In this document: piece after piece, positions 54,015 to 61,038 of the stretch
How the letters are laid out: each line of letters starts with the position of its first letter
How positions within the stretch are numbered: position 1 is the first letter of the stretch
Translations under genes and position numbers: made by a program
The notes under the pieces: generated by a model
Told to the model about the DNA's origin: nothing
What the model saw: the letters and a program-made list of their open reading frames with translations, nothing else
Database searches by the model: none
Assembly: GCF_029504695.1 (NCBI RefSeq)
Contig: NZ_JAQFIN010000007.1
Location: forward strand, 1 to 64,000
Length of the DNA stretch: 64,000 bases
Origin: Parabacteroides sp. PF5-6
GTDB lineage: Bacteria; Bacteroidota; Bacteroidia; Bacteroidales; Tannerellaceae
Direction of reading: 5' to 3'

Positions 54015-54676
54015 TCCTTCTTCCAACGTTTGAGGGAGGATAGAAACTCGCGCAATATGGGGCGTGCCTCATCCGGTGTAAAGTTGTTTCCTGTTTCTTT
54101 GTTCCAGTGATCGAGGTATTTCAAATTAGTCTCCAGCATCTCGTCCATTGTTACGTCGCGGGTGAATGCGCCGTTCTGATAGCAATAGTGGCAATAGTCC
54201 TGATTGGGGGTTCCATCGGCATTGGTTCCGAACTCTTCGACGGACTTCATATTCATACCACAGCTTTGACAGATTGGTACTTCTGCTTTAAGTGGAGTAA
54301 ATAATTCGATCAGGTTCTCTTCCGGGTCGTATAGATGCACAACACGCATTCCCCAGCCGGGCATATCCATGGGTTCATTGATGAATTTAAGTCCTTTTGC
54401 CTGGAACGCCTGATAGGTCTCGTCTACATTTTCTACTTCAAAGGAGATCATCGACTTTTCACGGTATCCAACGGGTTGCGCCTTGTCGGCATTGCCAACG
54501 GCAGGAGCCATATAGTCGGAGGTGAACAGGGCAAGCCCTTCTATTCCGTCGGCTACTTTGAAGCTGGCATAACAGTCACCCACATCCCAGGCGGCCTCCA
54601 GGCCAAGCTGCTGGTTGTAAAAGTCGAAACATTTGCGATAGTCTTTGACTAATAGTCTTACGTTGCTGAATTTCAT
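54011..54676 (-). CDS. VOC (glyoxalase-fold) protein fused to a zinc-ribbon domain
   Basis: 221 aa. The N-terminal 128 residues are a vicinal-oxygen-chelate domain (LLVKDYRKCFDFYNQQLGL, VHLYDPEENLIELF). From about 133 a zinc-ribbon region follows: ICQSCGMNM and YCHYCYQNG, two Cys pairs, then a helical tail (TPDEARPILREFL). The two parts are usually separate genes in Bacteroidota, so the fusion is unusual. The substrate is unknown; a metal-dependent isomerase or resistance role is possible. Confidence 0.85.
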   Translation of the reverse strand: MKFSNVRLLVKDYRKCFDFYNQQLGLEAAWDVGDCYASFKVADGIEGLALFTSDYMAPAVGNADKAQPVGYREKSMISFEVENVDETYQAFQAKGLKFINEPMDMPGWGMRVVHLYDPEENLIELFTPLKAEVPICQSCGMNMKSVEEFGTNADGTPNQDYCHYCYQNGAFTRDVTMDEMLETNLKYLDHWNKETGNNFTPDEARPILREFLSSLKRWKKD

Positions 54677-54719
54677 GTTTGTTCTGTTTTTGATTTATTA
54701 ATCTCTATTCTTGCCAAAT

Positions 54720-55859
54720 TTAGCTTTCTTTTAGTTCAAAATCATGTTTCTCAAACTCTTTTCCGTTGATGATAACAGCCACCTGATGAAGTCCGGGGTG
54801 TAGCTTGCGGGTGGTCACGACCTTAAAAGAGTGTTTGCGGCTGATACGTGTGGTTGATAGGGCGGCGTAGTCTTTCTCACTGATCTTGCAGACTTTCTTC
54901 GATAACGTACCGTTTGCCTTTTGGTAATACAAACCGTACTCGAGTCTTATTTTCGCTTTCTTATTACCGTTGTTCAATAGGTTGAAACGAAACTCCAACG
55001 AGTCGCCGACTTTCACCTGGGGTGTTGCGATCCGGAAGTCTTTAATCGCTATCTGTTTCGTCGAACCCAGGCCGAATAATTCCATCACTTCCGAATTGCC
55101 TTGTTTGAGGAGTGTCCGGCAGCCGTGTTTAATGATCCAGTCGACTTCTTCCGACTCTCCTTGCCATCTTTTTACCAGATCAATCACTACTTGGGGATTG
55201 TCTTTGGCTATGTCATTCAGGTTATTGGCAACGCTCAGGCGCACAAACCGTGCCGGGTCGTTCTTGAGGTTTTCCAGTATCGGAAGGATAGGAGCGGGGT
55301 CGGCTTTCAGATTCGGCAGAGCCATTGCCCAGGGCAGGCGCGGGCGGCAACCTTCGGATGCCAATCGGCGGACTCCCCAATGTTCATGCTTCGACCAGAC
55401 GAGCATCTGCGCCATCATCGCATCGGGGTATTTGATAATAAAGGGATGGGTAACAAACTCACAGCTGCTGAACTGAGTGATCCGCTCTATGGCTTTGACA
55501 GAGGTTTCGTAATCGTCCAGGCCATATTGTTCAACGTAATTATCCAAGACCCCTCCATATTCTAACAGCAGACCAAACTTCGTATCGTCTATTTGGGAAC
55601 AATGTGGATAGCGAGGTTCTATGAGATCCAGTAGTTCAAGTATTTTAGCGACGCCCTCTTTGTAGTCGGCCGGTAAGAACTTTTTTAATACTGTCGCCAT
55701 ATGCGCGGTGCGCTGTTTGAGTTCCCGCTCTTCCCAGTCCTTATCCATTACCTGCGACACGAATGCACGGGTATCCAAGTCGGGAATAACGAGCTTCAAG
55801 TCCTTCGTGAATCGGTCCAAGAACTGCTCGTTGTACATATTTTTAAAGGGCTCTGCCAT
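54720..55859 (-). CDS. DNA alkylation repair protein (AlkD-like HEAT repeats)
   Basis: 379 aa with tandem HEAT-like repeats of AlkD type: MVWSKHEHWGVRRLASEGCRPRLPW (shown as SKHEHWGVRRLASEG) and ARFVRLSVANNLNDIAKDNPQVV, then KHGCRTLLKQGNSEVM. AlkD removes bulky alkylated bases without base flipping; the longer C-terminal part (about 280-379) is an added beta-rich domain. It stands alone behind a 22-nt-period array. Confidence 0.9.
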   Translation of the reverse strand: MAEPFKNMYNEQFLDRFTKDLKLVIPDLDTRAFVSQVMDKDWEERELKQRTAHMATVLKKFLPADYKEGVAKILELLDLIEPRYPHCSQIDDTKFGLLLEYGGVLDNYVEQYGLDDYETSVKAIERITQFSSCEFVTHPFIIKYPDAMMAQMLVWSKHEHWGVRRLASEGCRPRLPWAMALPNLKADPAPILPILENLKNDPARFVRLSVANNLNDIAKDNPQVVIDLVKRWQGESEEVDWIIKHGCRTLLKQGNSEVMELFGLGSTKQIAIKDFRIATPQVKVGDSLEFRFNLLNNGNKKAKIRLEYGLYYQKANGTLSKKVCKISEKDYAALSTTRISRKHSFKVVTTRKLHPGLHQVAVIINGKEFEKHDFELKES

Positions 55860-55940
55860 ACTTGTGATTTATTTCGGACAAAGATAGGGAATTAAAAAAG
55901 AAAGGAACAAGGAGATAGGAGCAAAGAAAAAGGGGAATTT

Positions 55941-56030
55941 TACTGTCCATGCGCATGGACAGTACCGTCGAACCGCATCATCAGTACTGTCGAAGGGCAT
56001 GGACAGTACTGACCATGCCATTCGACAATA
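55941..56030. repeat. 22-nt-period palindromic array (ACTGTCCATGC word)
   Basis: TAC at 55941, 55963, 55985 and 56007 (degenerate at 56029) are exactly 22 nt apart. Half-units ACTGTCCATGC and its reverse complement GCATGGACAGT alternate, with one middle unit diverged. It lies upstream of the alkylation-repair gene and downstream of a pseudogene fragment. Confidence 0.88.
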
Positions 56031-56067
56031 AAATTTCAGTGCATAATTTTGATCAAACCAACGCTAC

Positions 56068-56213
56068 TTACAATGTAAGTCCAAGCGCTTTGGCTGATTT
56101 GAGGTAGTCTTGTCCTTTGGTATTTATATCGCCTTTGGCGTCGACGCCGGGGACGAGTAATTGTCCACGGTCTTCCCAATTTAAGTAGGAGGCAATCTTT
56201 TCGTATGTCTTGG
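56068..56213 (-). pseudogene. 3' fragment of a flavodoxin-like FMN reductase gene
   Basis: Read on the minus strand, about 50 codons end in a TAA at 56068-56070: KTYEKIASYLNWEDRGQLL, then GVDAKGDINTKG and the tail KSAKALGLTL. This matches the C-terminus of NADPH-dependent FMN reductases of the flavodoxin family. No start or upstream part exists: the fragment begins at the end of the nitroreductase gene. The rest was probably deleted. Confidence 0.7.
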
Positions 56214-57011
56214 TTATTCTATTATCCAGGATGTTACGTATCCCATATCATTTGAAGAAGAGACATCGGACATTCTTTCAAAATGTCCTTTCAAATCCAG
56301 TTCATTGCAGGTAAGTTCGAAATGGCAGAGGGCAATCCCCATATCATTTGCAGAGAAGTGTCCGGCTTGGAAGTAGAAGTGGAAAGCTCCGTCTTTCATC
56401 ACCACACGCCAGGGTTGTTTATTGCTTGCTGATGGAGCGAGCCGCAGCATTTCCAGCGGAGTTTTATAGTCGCCGGCATCTGACTCTGTCAAAGGGGTTC
56501 CGAAGGTGTTATTGAAAAACAGTGAACCGAAAGGTTTGCGCTTGTCACTTCCTGCTCCTGCGCGCATGATGGATTCCAAGAGTGTCCGCTTTTCTCTTTT
56601 ATACCCGACAGGAGAAATGACGATCAGTTCTTCGCCTTCGGAGAGTTGAATTTGTTTTAAGAAATCATCCCGTTTCAATGTCCCACCCAGCCAGCAGGTA
56701 CCAAGCCCTAATTCGGTACAGTAGAGAACGACCTGCTCGAACATATAACCCGCTCCAACTTCGGACATGACGCCTCTTTCGCCTATGAGAAGTAAAAAAT
56801 CTGTCGCGCCGCTTATCACCCCATAAGTTCCGAGTTTGACCGGTTGATCGCCTGTCTTTGCCCTGATTAACTGTATCTTTGCTTTTGTCCCGAACGGGGC
56901 ATTCAGTTGCCCGATATAGTTGTTTATACGATCGACACATTCTTCATTTAACGGCTCTCCGGTGTAACTGCGCACGGATTTGCGTTTTTTGATCTGCTTT
57001 GTAATAGACAT
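56214..57011 (-). CDS. Nitroreductase family protein
   Basis: 265 aa FMN enzyme. KRKSVRSYTGEPL at the N-terminus, GYMFEQVVLYCTELGLGTCWLGGT and APSASNKQPWRVV mark the nitroreductase/putative TM nitroreductase group; it has a duplicated half with ASNKQPW in the C-terminal part. It reduces nitro, quinone or enone substrates with NAD(P)H. Its stop (TAA at 56214-56216) is directly next to the flavodoxin fragment. Confidence 0.88.
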   Translation of the reverse strand: MSITKQIKKRKSVRSYTGEPLNEECVDRINNYIGQLNAPFGTKAKIQLIRAKTGDQPVKLGTYGVISGATDFLLLIGERGVMSEVGAGYMFEQVVLYCTELGLGTCWLGGTLKRDDFLKQIQLSEGEELIVISPVGYKREKRTLLESIMRAGAGSDKRKPFGSLFFNNTFGTPLTESDAGDYKTPLEMLRLAPSASNKQPWRVVMKDGAFHFYFQAGHFSANDMGIALCHFELTCNELDLKGHFERMSDVSSSNDMGYVTSWIIE

Positions 57012-57096
57012 ATTCTAAGCTTTGAATTACTTAATCTACAAATCTACGATTTCTTTGGGATACCTATAATATATCTTCCTAAATTCAACATATTCA

Positions 57097-57432
57097 TCAG
57101 TTACTTGGGTTTACAAGAACTCCTTGAAAAGCGCCTGTCAACCTATTTGTCAGGTGTTTTTTTATGGGTATTTTTGTGGCAAGAAACAAATACGAATAAA
57201 AGAATATGGAAGCAACTTTTATTACACTTAACAAAGGCTCTTCTACTATATTTCCGTTTTTCTTTGCCATATCTATTTTTCCTTTCCAAAGCGAAGGGTT
57301 AATACTTTTTTTCGTGCGAATCTCCTCACGTTGTCCATTGACAGTGATTCTCATGCTTACGGGAGCTTCTCCACTCTTAAGCAACTGGTTCTTCTTTAAG
57401 AAGAACAAAACTCCAAATGAATTTCTTCTCAT
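57097..57432 (-). pseudogene. Truncated tyrosine integrase (arm DNA-binding domain only)
   Basis: The frame starts RRNSFGVLFFLKKNQLLKSGEAP and MRITVNGQREEIRTKKS followed by PSLWKGK (about residues 1-60), the arm DNA-binding N-terminus of Bacteroidota tyrosine recombinases. After about residue 63 the similarity stops and a short unrelated frame runs to a stop. The core and catalytic domains are missing. This is a remnant of a mobile element at the left edge of the island. Confidence 0.8.
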
Positions 57433-57614
57433 TTCCTTTCAATTTTAATGGTTCAAAATTACGGAAATAAGCCTGAATTAAACTTATGCAAAACACAGCA
57501 TACCAGCGAATTAGAATCGAATTGGTGACTATTTTTAATAGTCTCGAAAAAGTCACCGATTACGCCACCAAGAACGTTATTTTTCGCCCCATTTTGCACT
57601 TTCGTGAGAAAAGA

Positions 57615-57649
57615 AAAATCCCTGAAAGTGATTGACTTTCAGGGATTTT
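57615..57649. terminator. Strong hairpin, terminator-like
   Basis: AAAATCCCTGAAAGT pairs perfectly with ACTTTCAGGGATTTT over 15 bp with a GATTG loop; a T-rich run follows on the plus strand. No gene ends within 170 nt upstream, so it may belong to a deleted gene. Confidence 0.7.
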
Positions 57650-57886
57650 CTCTTTTTTGCTTTTCTTATTCGTGGTGCCACCAGTACGTTTTTCGTTTTA
57701 GTAACTACCACATTTACAATATTTTATAGAGTATTTATACAACCTCGCAAATGAATAAACATAGTGTTTTTTTCGGCGTTTTGCCCGACAATGCTATTGT
57801 CATTTCCAATACTTCACAAAGTTACAAATTAATCTGATTCCAAGGCTTTTATTTCAAAAAGTATTTTATAAAATAGAGTTGGTAAA

Positions 57887-57895
57887 GGGGGGGGG
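57887..57895. other. Homopolymeric G tract upstream of hipBA
   Basis: Nine consecutive G in otherwise AT-rich sequence, about 135 nt before the hipB -7 box. Long G tracts are prone to slippage, but this one is outside a gene and not between promoter boxes. Confidence 0.6.
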
Positions 57896-58063
57896 AAATC
57901 CACGAACTACATTCACTATGTAAAATCACTCTTGATATAAAGATACTCATTGATATTAGGGTATCAAATAATAATCGGATGCCCCCCAGATAAATATTTT
58001 CATAAACTATGTTTTTGCAATAAATATGCCTATATTTGTGCTGAAATATCAGTTGTTACGATT

Positions 58064-58429
58064 ATGAATTCTTATACTCAAAAGCAGAAAAGCATCCTGG
58101 CTACAGTAGGTGAAAACATTCGCCTTGCCCGCTTGCGTAGAAAGCTGTCTGTTCGCTCTATGGCAGAGCGTGCAGGCATAGCTGTGTCGACATTAGGGAA
58201 TATTGAGAACGGATATCCATCTGTGTCAATAGGAAATTACCTGCAAGTATTATCCGTTTTGCGGTTGGATGAAGATTTACGGCTCATTGCTGAAAAAGAC
58301 CCGTTGGGAAGGCAGATACAGGATGCTCAACTAACTACTAGAAAAAGAGCGCCGAAAGAGAAGAAGGCGGTCTCAATTGTTGAACATGCCATTGATAAGG
58401 GTGACACGGAAGAACCCGAATTTGAATAG
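58064..58429 (+). CDS. hipB: HipB-like antitoxin (HTH)
   Basis: 121 aa with a helix-turn-helix around VGENIRLARLRRKLSVRSMAERAGIAVSTLGNIENG (recognised by the stretch AERAGIAVSTLGNIENG). Antitoxin and autorepressor of a HipBA module; it would bind the operator near the TATATTTG box at 58031 and neutralise HipA. A longer frame exists upstream, but the ATG at 58064 fits the promoter. The hipA start is 5 nt after its stop. Confidence 0.88.
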   Translation: MNSYTQKQKSILATVGENIRLARLRRKLSVRSMAERAGIAVSTLGNIENGYPSVSIGNYLQVLSVLRLDEDLRLIAEKDPLGRQIQDAQLTTRKRAPKEKKAVSIVEHAIDKGDTEEPEFE

Positions 58430-58434
58430 AAATC

Positions 58435-59688
58435 ATGAGTCAGAAAAAAGAAATATTGGTGTATGCGGATTGGTATATGTATGATTCGCCTCAGTTAGTT
58501 GGAGTTTTGACTTTTTCCGCATTGCGGGGGAAGTTTGTTTATTCTTTTGAATACAACAAGGAATGGATCAAGTCCGGAATCGCAATAGACCCGGAACTAC
58601 CTCTTTTTTCCGGCCTACATTATGCCGCATCGAACGATAATTTTGGGATATTCAAGGATTCTTCGCCTGACCGTTGGGGACAGTTGTTGATGAAGCGCCG
58701 GGAAATACTTCTGGCAAAAATGAAAAAACGCGATCCCCGTCCTTTATTCGGAATAGATTTTATGCTCGGCGTTCACGATAGCCACCGAATGGGCGCTCTG
58801 CGATTTAAAGAGGATGAAAACGAAGATTTTTTGAGCAACGAAAAGGCACTGGCCGCTCCCCCTTGGACTTCACTCAGGGAACTTGAATATGCCGCTGGAC
58901 AATATGAAAAGAATGCAGACCAATTGGATGAAACTTCTTTGAAGTGGATTGACCAGCTGATTGCTCCTGGCTCATCATTAGGCGGTGCTCGGCCTAAAGC
59001 GGATATAATAGATACCAAAGGAAATCAGTGGATTGCGAAATTTCCCAGCAGAAGGGATGATTATGACGTTGGTCTATGGGAAATGATTGTACACGAATTG
59101 GCTGTGTTGGCTGGCATTTATGTTCCTAATGCATCTATAAAAAAGCTCGGCACATCCTACCATACTTACCTATCCCAGCGTTTCGATCGGACAGAAGACC
59201 GCCGCAGGATTCACTACGCTTCGGCGATGACTTTATTGCAGCACAACGACGGCGATGATAGCGGGATGGGAGCAAGTTATCTGGAATTGGTCGATTTCAT
59301 CAAGTCGGAATGCGCCGATGCCAAATCGAACTTGGAAGAACTCTTCCGACGCGTCCTCTTTTCGGTGTGTGTGTCCAATACGGACGACCATTTGCGTAAT
59401 CATGGCTTTATTTATACGGAAACGGGGTGGACATTATCGCCCGCGTTCGACATCAACGCCAATGAAACTGGAACCGGCCTTAAACTCAACATCGACGAAC
59501 ATGACAATTCATTAGACGTTGATTTAGTGATGAAGACGGCTCACTACTATTTGCTATCGGCTCAACGTGCAGATGAAATAAAAACAGAAGTTGTGAATGC
59601 TGTATCTAACTGGCGAGAAGTGGCAAAAAAACATAAGGTTCCTCCGAGTGAAATTGAACGAAAGGCTAGGGCATTTATTAGATTGTAA
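58435..59688 (+). CDS. hipA: HipA-like serine/threonine kinase toxin
   Basis: 417 aa kinase that inhibits growth by phosphorylating a translation factor; E. coli HipA targets GltX. HipA_N (about 8-105) is followed by the kinase domain with the ATP-loop SSLGGARPK (180-188), catalytic Asp317 in NTDDHLRN (315-322), and the metal-binding Asp339 in SPAFDIN. All key residues are present, so it is likely active. It is paired with hipB 5 nt upstream. Confidence 0.93.
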   Translation: MSQKKEILVYADWYMYDSPQLVGVLTFSALRGKFVYSFEYNKEWIKSGIAIDPELPLFSGLHYAASNDNFGIFKDSSPDRWGQLLMKRREILLAKMKKRDPRPLFGIDFMLGVHDSHRMGALRFKEDENEDFLSNEKALAAPPWTSLRELEYAAGQYEKNADQLDETSLKWIDQLIAPGSSLGGARPKADIIDTKGNQWIAKFPSRRDDYDVGLWEMIVHELAVLAGIYVPNASIKKLGTSYHTYLSQRFDRTEDRRRIHYASAMTLLQHNDGDDSGMGASYLELVDFIKSECADAKSNLEELFRRVLFSVCVSNTDDHLRNHGFIYTETGWTLSPAFDINANETGTGLKLNIDEHDNSLDVDLVMKTAHYYLLSAQRADEIKTEVVNAVSNWREVAKKHKVPPSEIERKARAFIRL

Positions 59689-59702
59689 AATGCATATTAT
59701 CC

Positions 59703-59734
59703 TTTGTCTCTCTATGATTTTAATTGTATTTTTG
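59703..59734 (+). promoter_or_regulatory. Promoter of the methyltransferase-DGQHR operon
   Basis: TTTG at 59703-59706, 20-nt spacer, TATTTTTG at 59727-59734, 30 nt before the ATG at 59764: a full match to the Bacteroidota consensus, separate from hipBA. Confidence 0.75.
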
Positions 59735-59763
59735 TATTTTATAACATTTTGATTGAGATTTAA

Positions 59764-61029
59764 ATGGTAAGAACCAAACGAAAAAGCAATGTTGATGTAG
59801 TTTATAATGAGGATTCTAGGCGTGTCTTAGACATAATCACGCCTGATATTAAAGTACAAACGACTATTACATCGCCACCATATTTTGACATGAAAGATTA
59901 TGAATCGGATGATCAAATTGGGTATGGTCAGACTTATAATGACTATTTGATGGATTTAAAATCAATCTTTGAAGGAATACATAAAATAACTAAAGAGGAT
60001 GGTACTCTTTGGATTATTATTGATACGTTCAAAAGAAATAATCAAGTTGTTACTCTTCCTTTTGATCTTACAGATAAATTAAAAGAAATAGGATGGCTGC
60101 TTCAAGATATTATTATTTGGAAAAAGGACAAAACGGTTCCTTGGTCTAATAGTGGCTTTATGCAAAGAAAATTTGAGTATATTTTATTCTTCACTAAATC
60201 GTCCAAATACAAATCTAACAGAGATAGTGTAAGAGTATATGATACTAACCATCTAAAAAAATGGTGGGTTAAATACCCTGAAAGATATAATCCTAAAGGT
60301 AAAGCCTTAGATGAAGTTTGGGAATTTCCTATCCCTATACAAGGGTCTTGGGGAGATAAGTACATCCGACATTTTTGCCCGCTTCCACAAGATATGGTAG
60401 CTACAATGATACAAATAAGTACAGATGAAGATGATATTGTTCTAGATCCTTTCGCAGGAAGTGGAACTGTTTTATCTCAATCAGCTTACATGAAGCGAAA
60501 ATATATTGGCTTTGAGACTAATAATGAATATATTAAGATGTTCGAGGCGTATATACGTAGAACATTTGAGATAGGAAGGAAGGAATACGAGTTGACTAAC
60601 AATAACATATCTCAAGGTCAATTTGAAGAAACGATATTAAATTTAAGAGCGTTAAAATATGGAAGGGTATTATTGACTAATATTCAGAAGAAAAGTGAAT
60701 TTAAGAAATTCAAGATTATTGTTGAGATTGACGGAGCTAGCAATCTAATTCACAAACTATTAAAAGTAAAGTATCGCATTATAGGTGAGTTTGATGAAGC
60801 CTTATTTGCTAATATTATTGATAACTTGATTGCGTCTCCACCATTATCAAAGTTTGGAATAGAGCCTTGCTTTTCATTCGAAGTTATTTCTGAGGATGAT
60901 CTTCAGGGTCTTTATGGATATACTCAAACGAATACATACTCTTTTGCTAAAGATGGAGATATTTCTTCACACAAAGTCCGCATATTGAGTCCGATTTGTG
61001 TGGATTTGAATGAAAACGACTATTTATAG
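59764..61029 (+). CDS. DNA methyltransferase, beta class (N4-C or N6-A)
   Basis: 421 aa. Motif IV TSPPY (36-40) precedes motif I DPFAGSGT (228-235), the order of beta-class amino methyltransferases; SPPY often means N4-cytosine. The target-recognition region lies between them (about 150-210). The C-terminal 130 residues (about 290-421) are an extra domain with no motif I recognise. No classical restriction gene is near; the partner, 9 nt downstream, is a DGQHR protein. The target site cannot be told from sequence. Very AT-rich, like its partner. Confidence 0.93.
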   Translation: MVRTKRKSNVDVVYNEDSRRVLDIITPDIKVQTTITSPPYFDMKDYESDDQIGYGQTYNDYLMDLKSIFEGIHKITKEDGTLWIIIDTFKRNNQVVTLPFDLTDKLKEIGWLLQDIIIWKKDKTVPWSNSGFMQRKFEYILFFTKSSKYKSNRDSVRVYDTNHLKKWWVKYPERYNPKGKALDEVWEFPIPIQGSWGDKYIRHFCPLPQDMVATMIQISTDEDDIVLDPFAGSGTVLSQSAYMKRKYIGFETNNEYIKMFEAYIRRTFEIGRKEYELTNNNISQGQFEETILNLRALKYGRVLLTNIQKKSEFKKFKIIVEIDGASNLIHKLLKVKYRIIGEFDEALFANIIDNLIASPPLSKFGIEPCFSFEVISEDDLQGLYGYTQTNTYSFAKDGDISSHKVRILSPICVDLNENDYL

Positions 61030-61038
61030 GTTTTGTAT

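Larger units (their letters stand above)
57433..58063. other. Intergenic region between integrase remnant and hipB
   Basis: Contains the hairpin at 57615-57649, a GGTGCCACC palindrome at 57673-57681, a run of nine G at 57887-57895, and the hipB promoter box TATATTTG at 58031-58038. No gene is seen. It is AT-rich and contains the sequence TATAAAATAGAGT (57867-57879), which recurs before the second integrase at 63309-63321. Confidence 0.6.

Noticed and set aside
55941-56030. Possible CRISPR mini-array or tandem operator
   Set aside because: The 22-nt units directly adjoin each other with inverted halves; there are no spacers. Treated as a palindromic array instead.
57206-57448. Plus-strand open frame over the integrase remnant
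   Set aside because: The minus-strand frame has the clear integrase N-terminus; the plus-strand frame is Phe/Leu-rich without motifs.
57665-57690. tRNA remnant suggested by GGTGCCACCAG
   Set aside because: Only a short palindrome; no T-arm, anticodon arm or acceptor partner can be found nearby.
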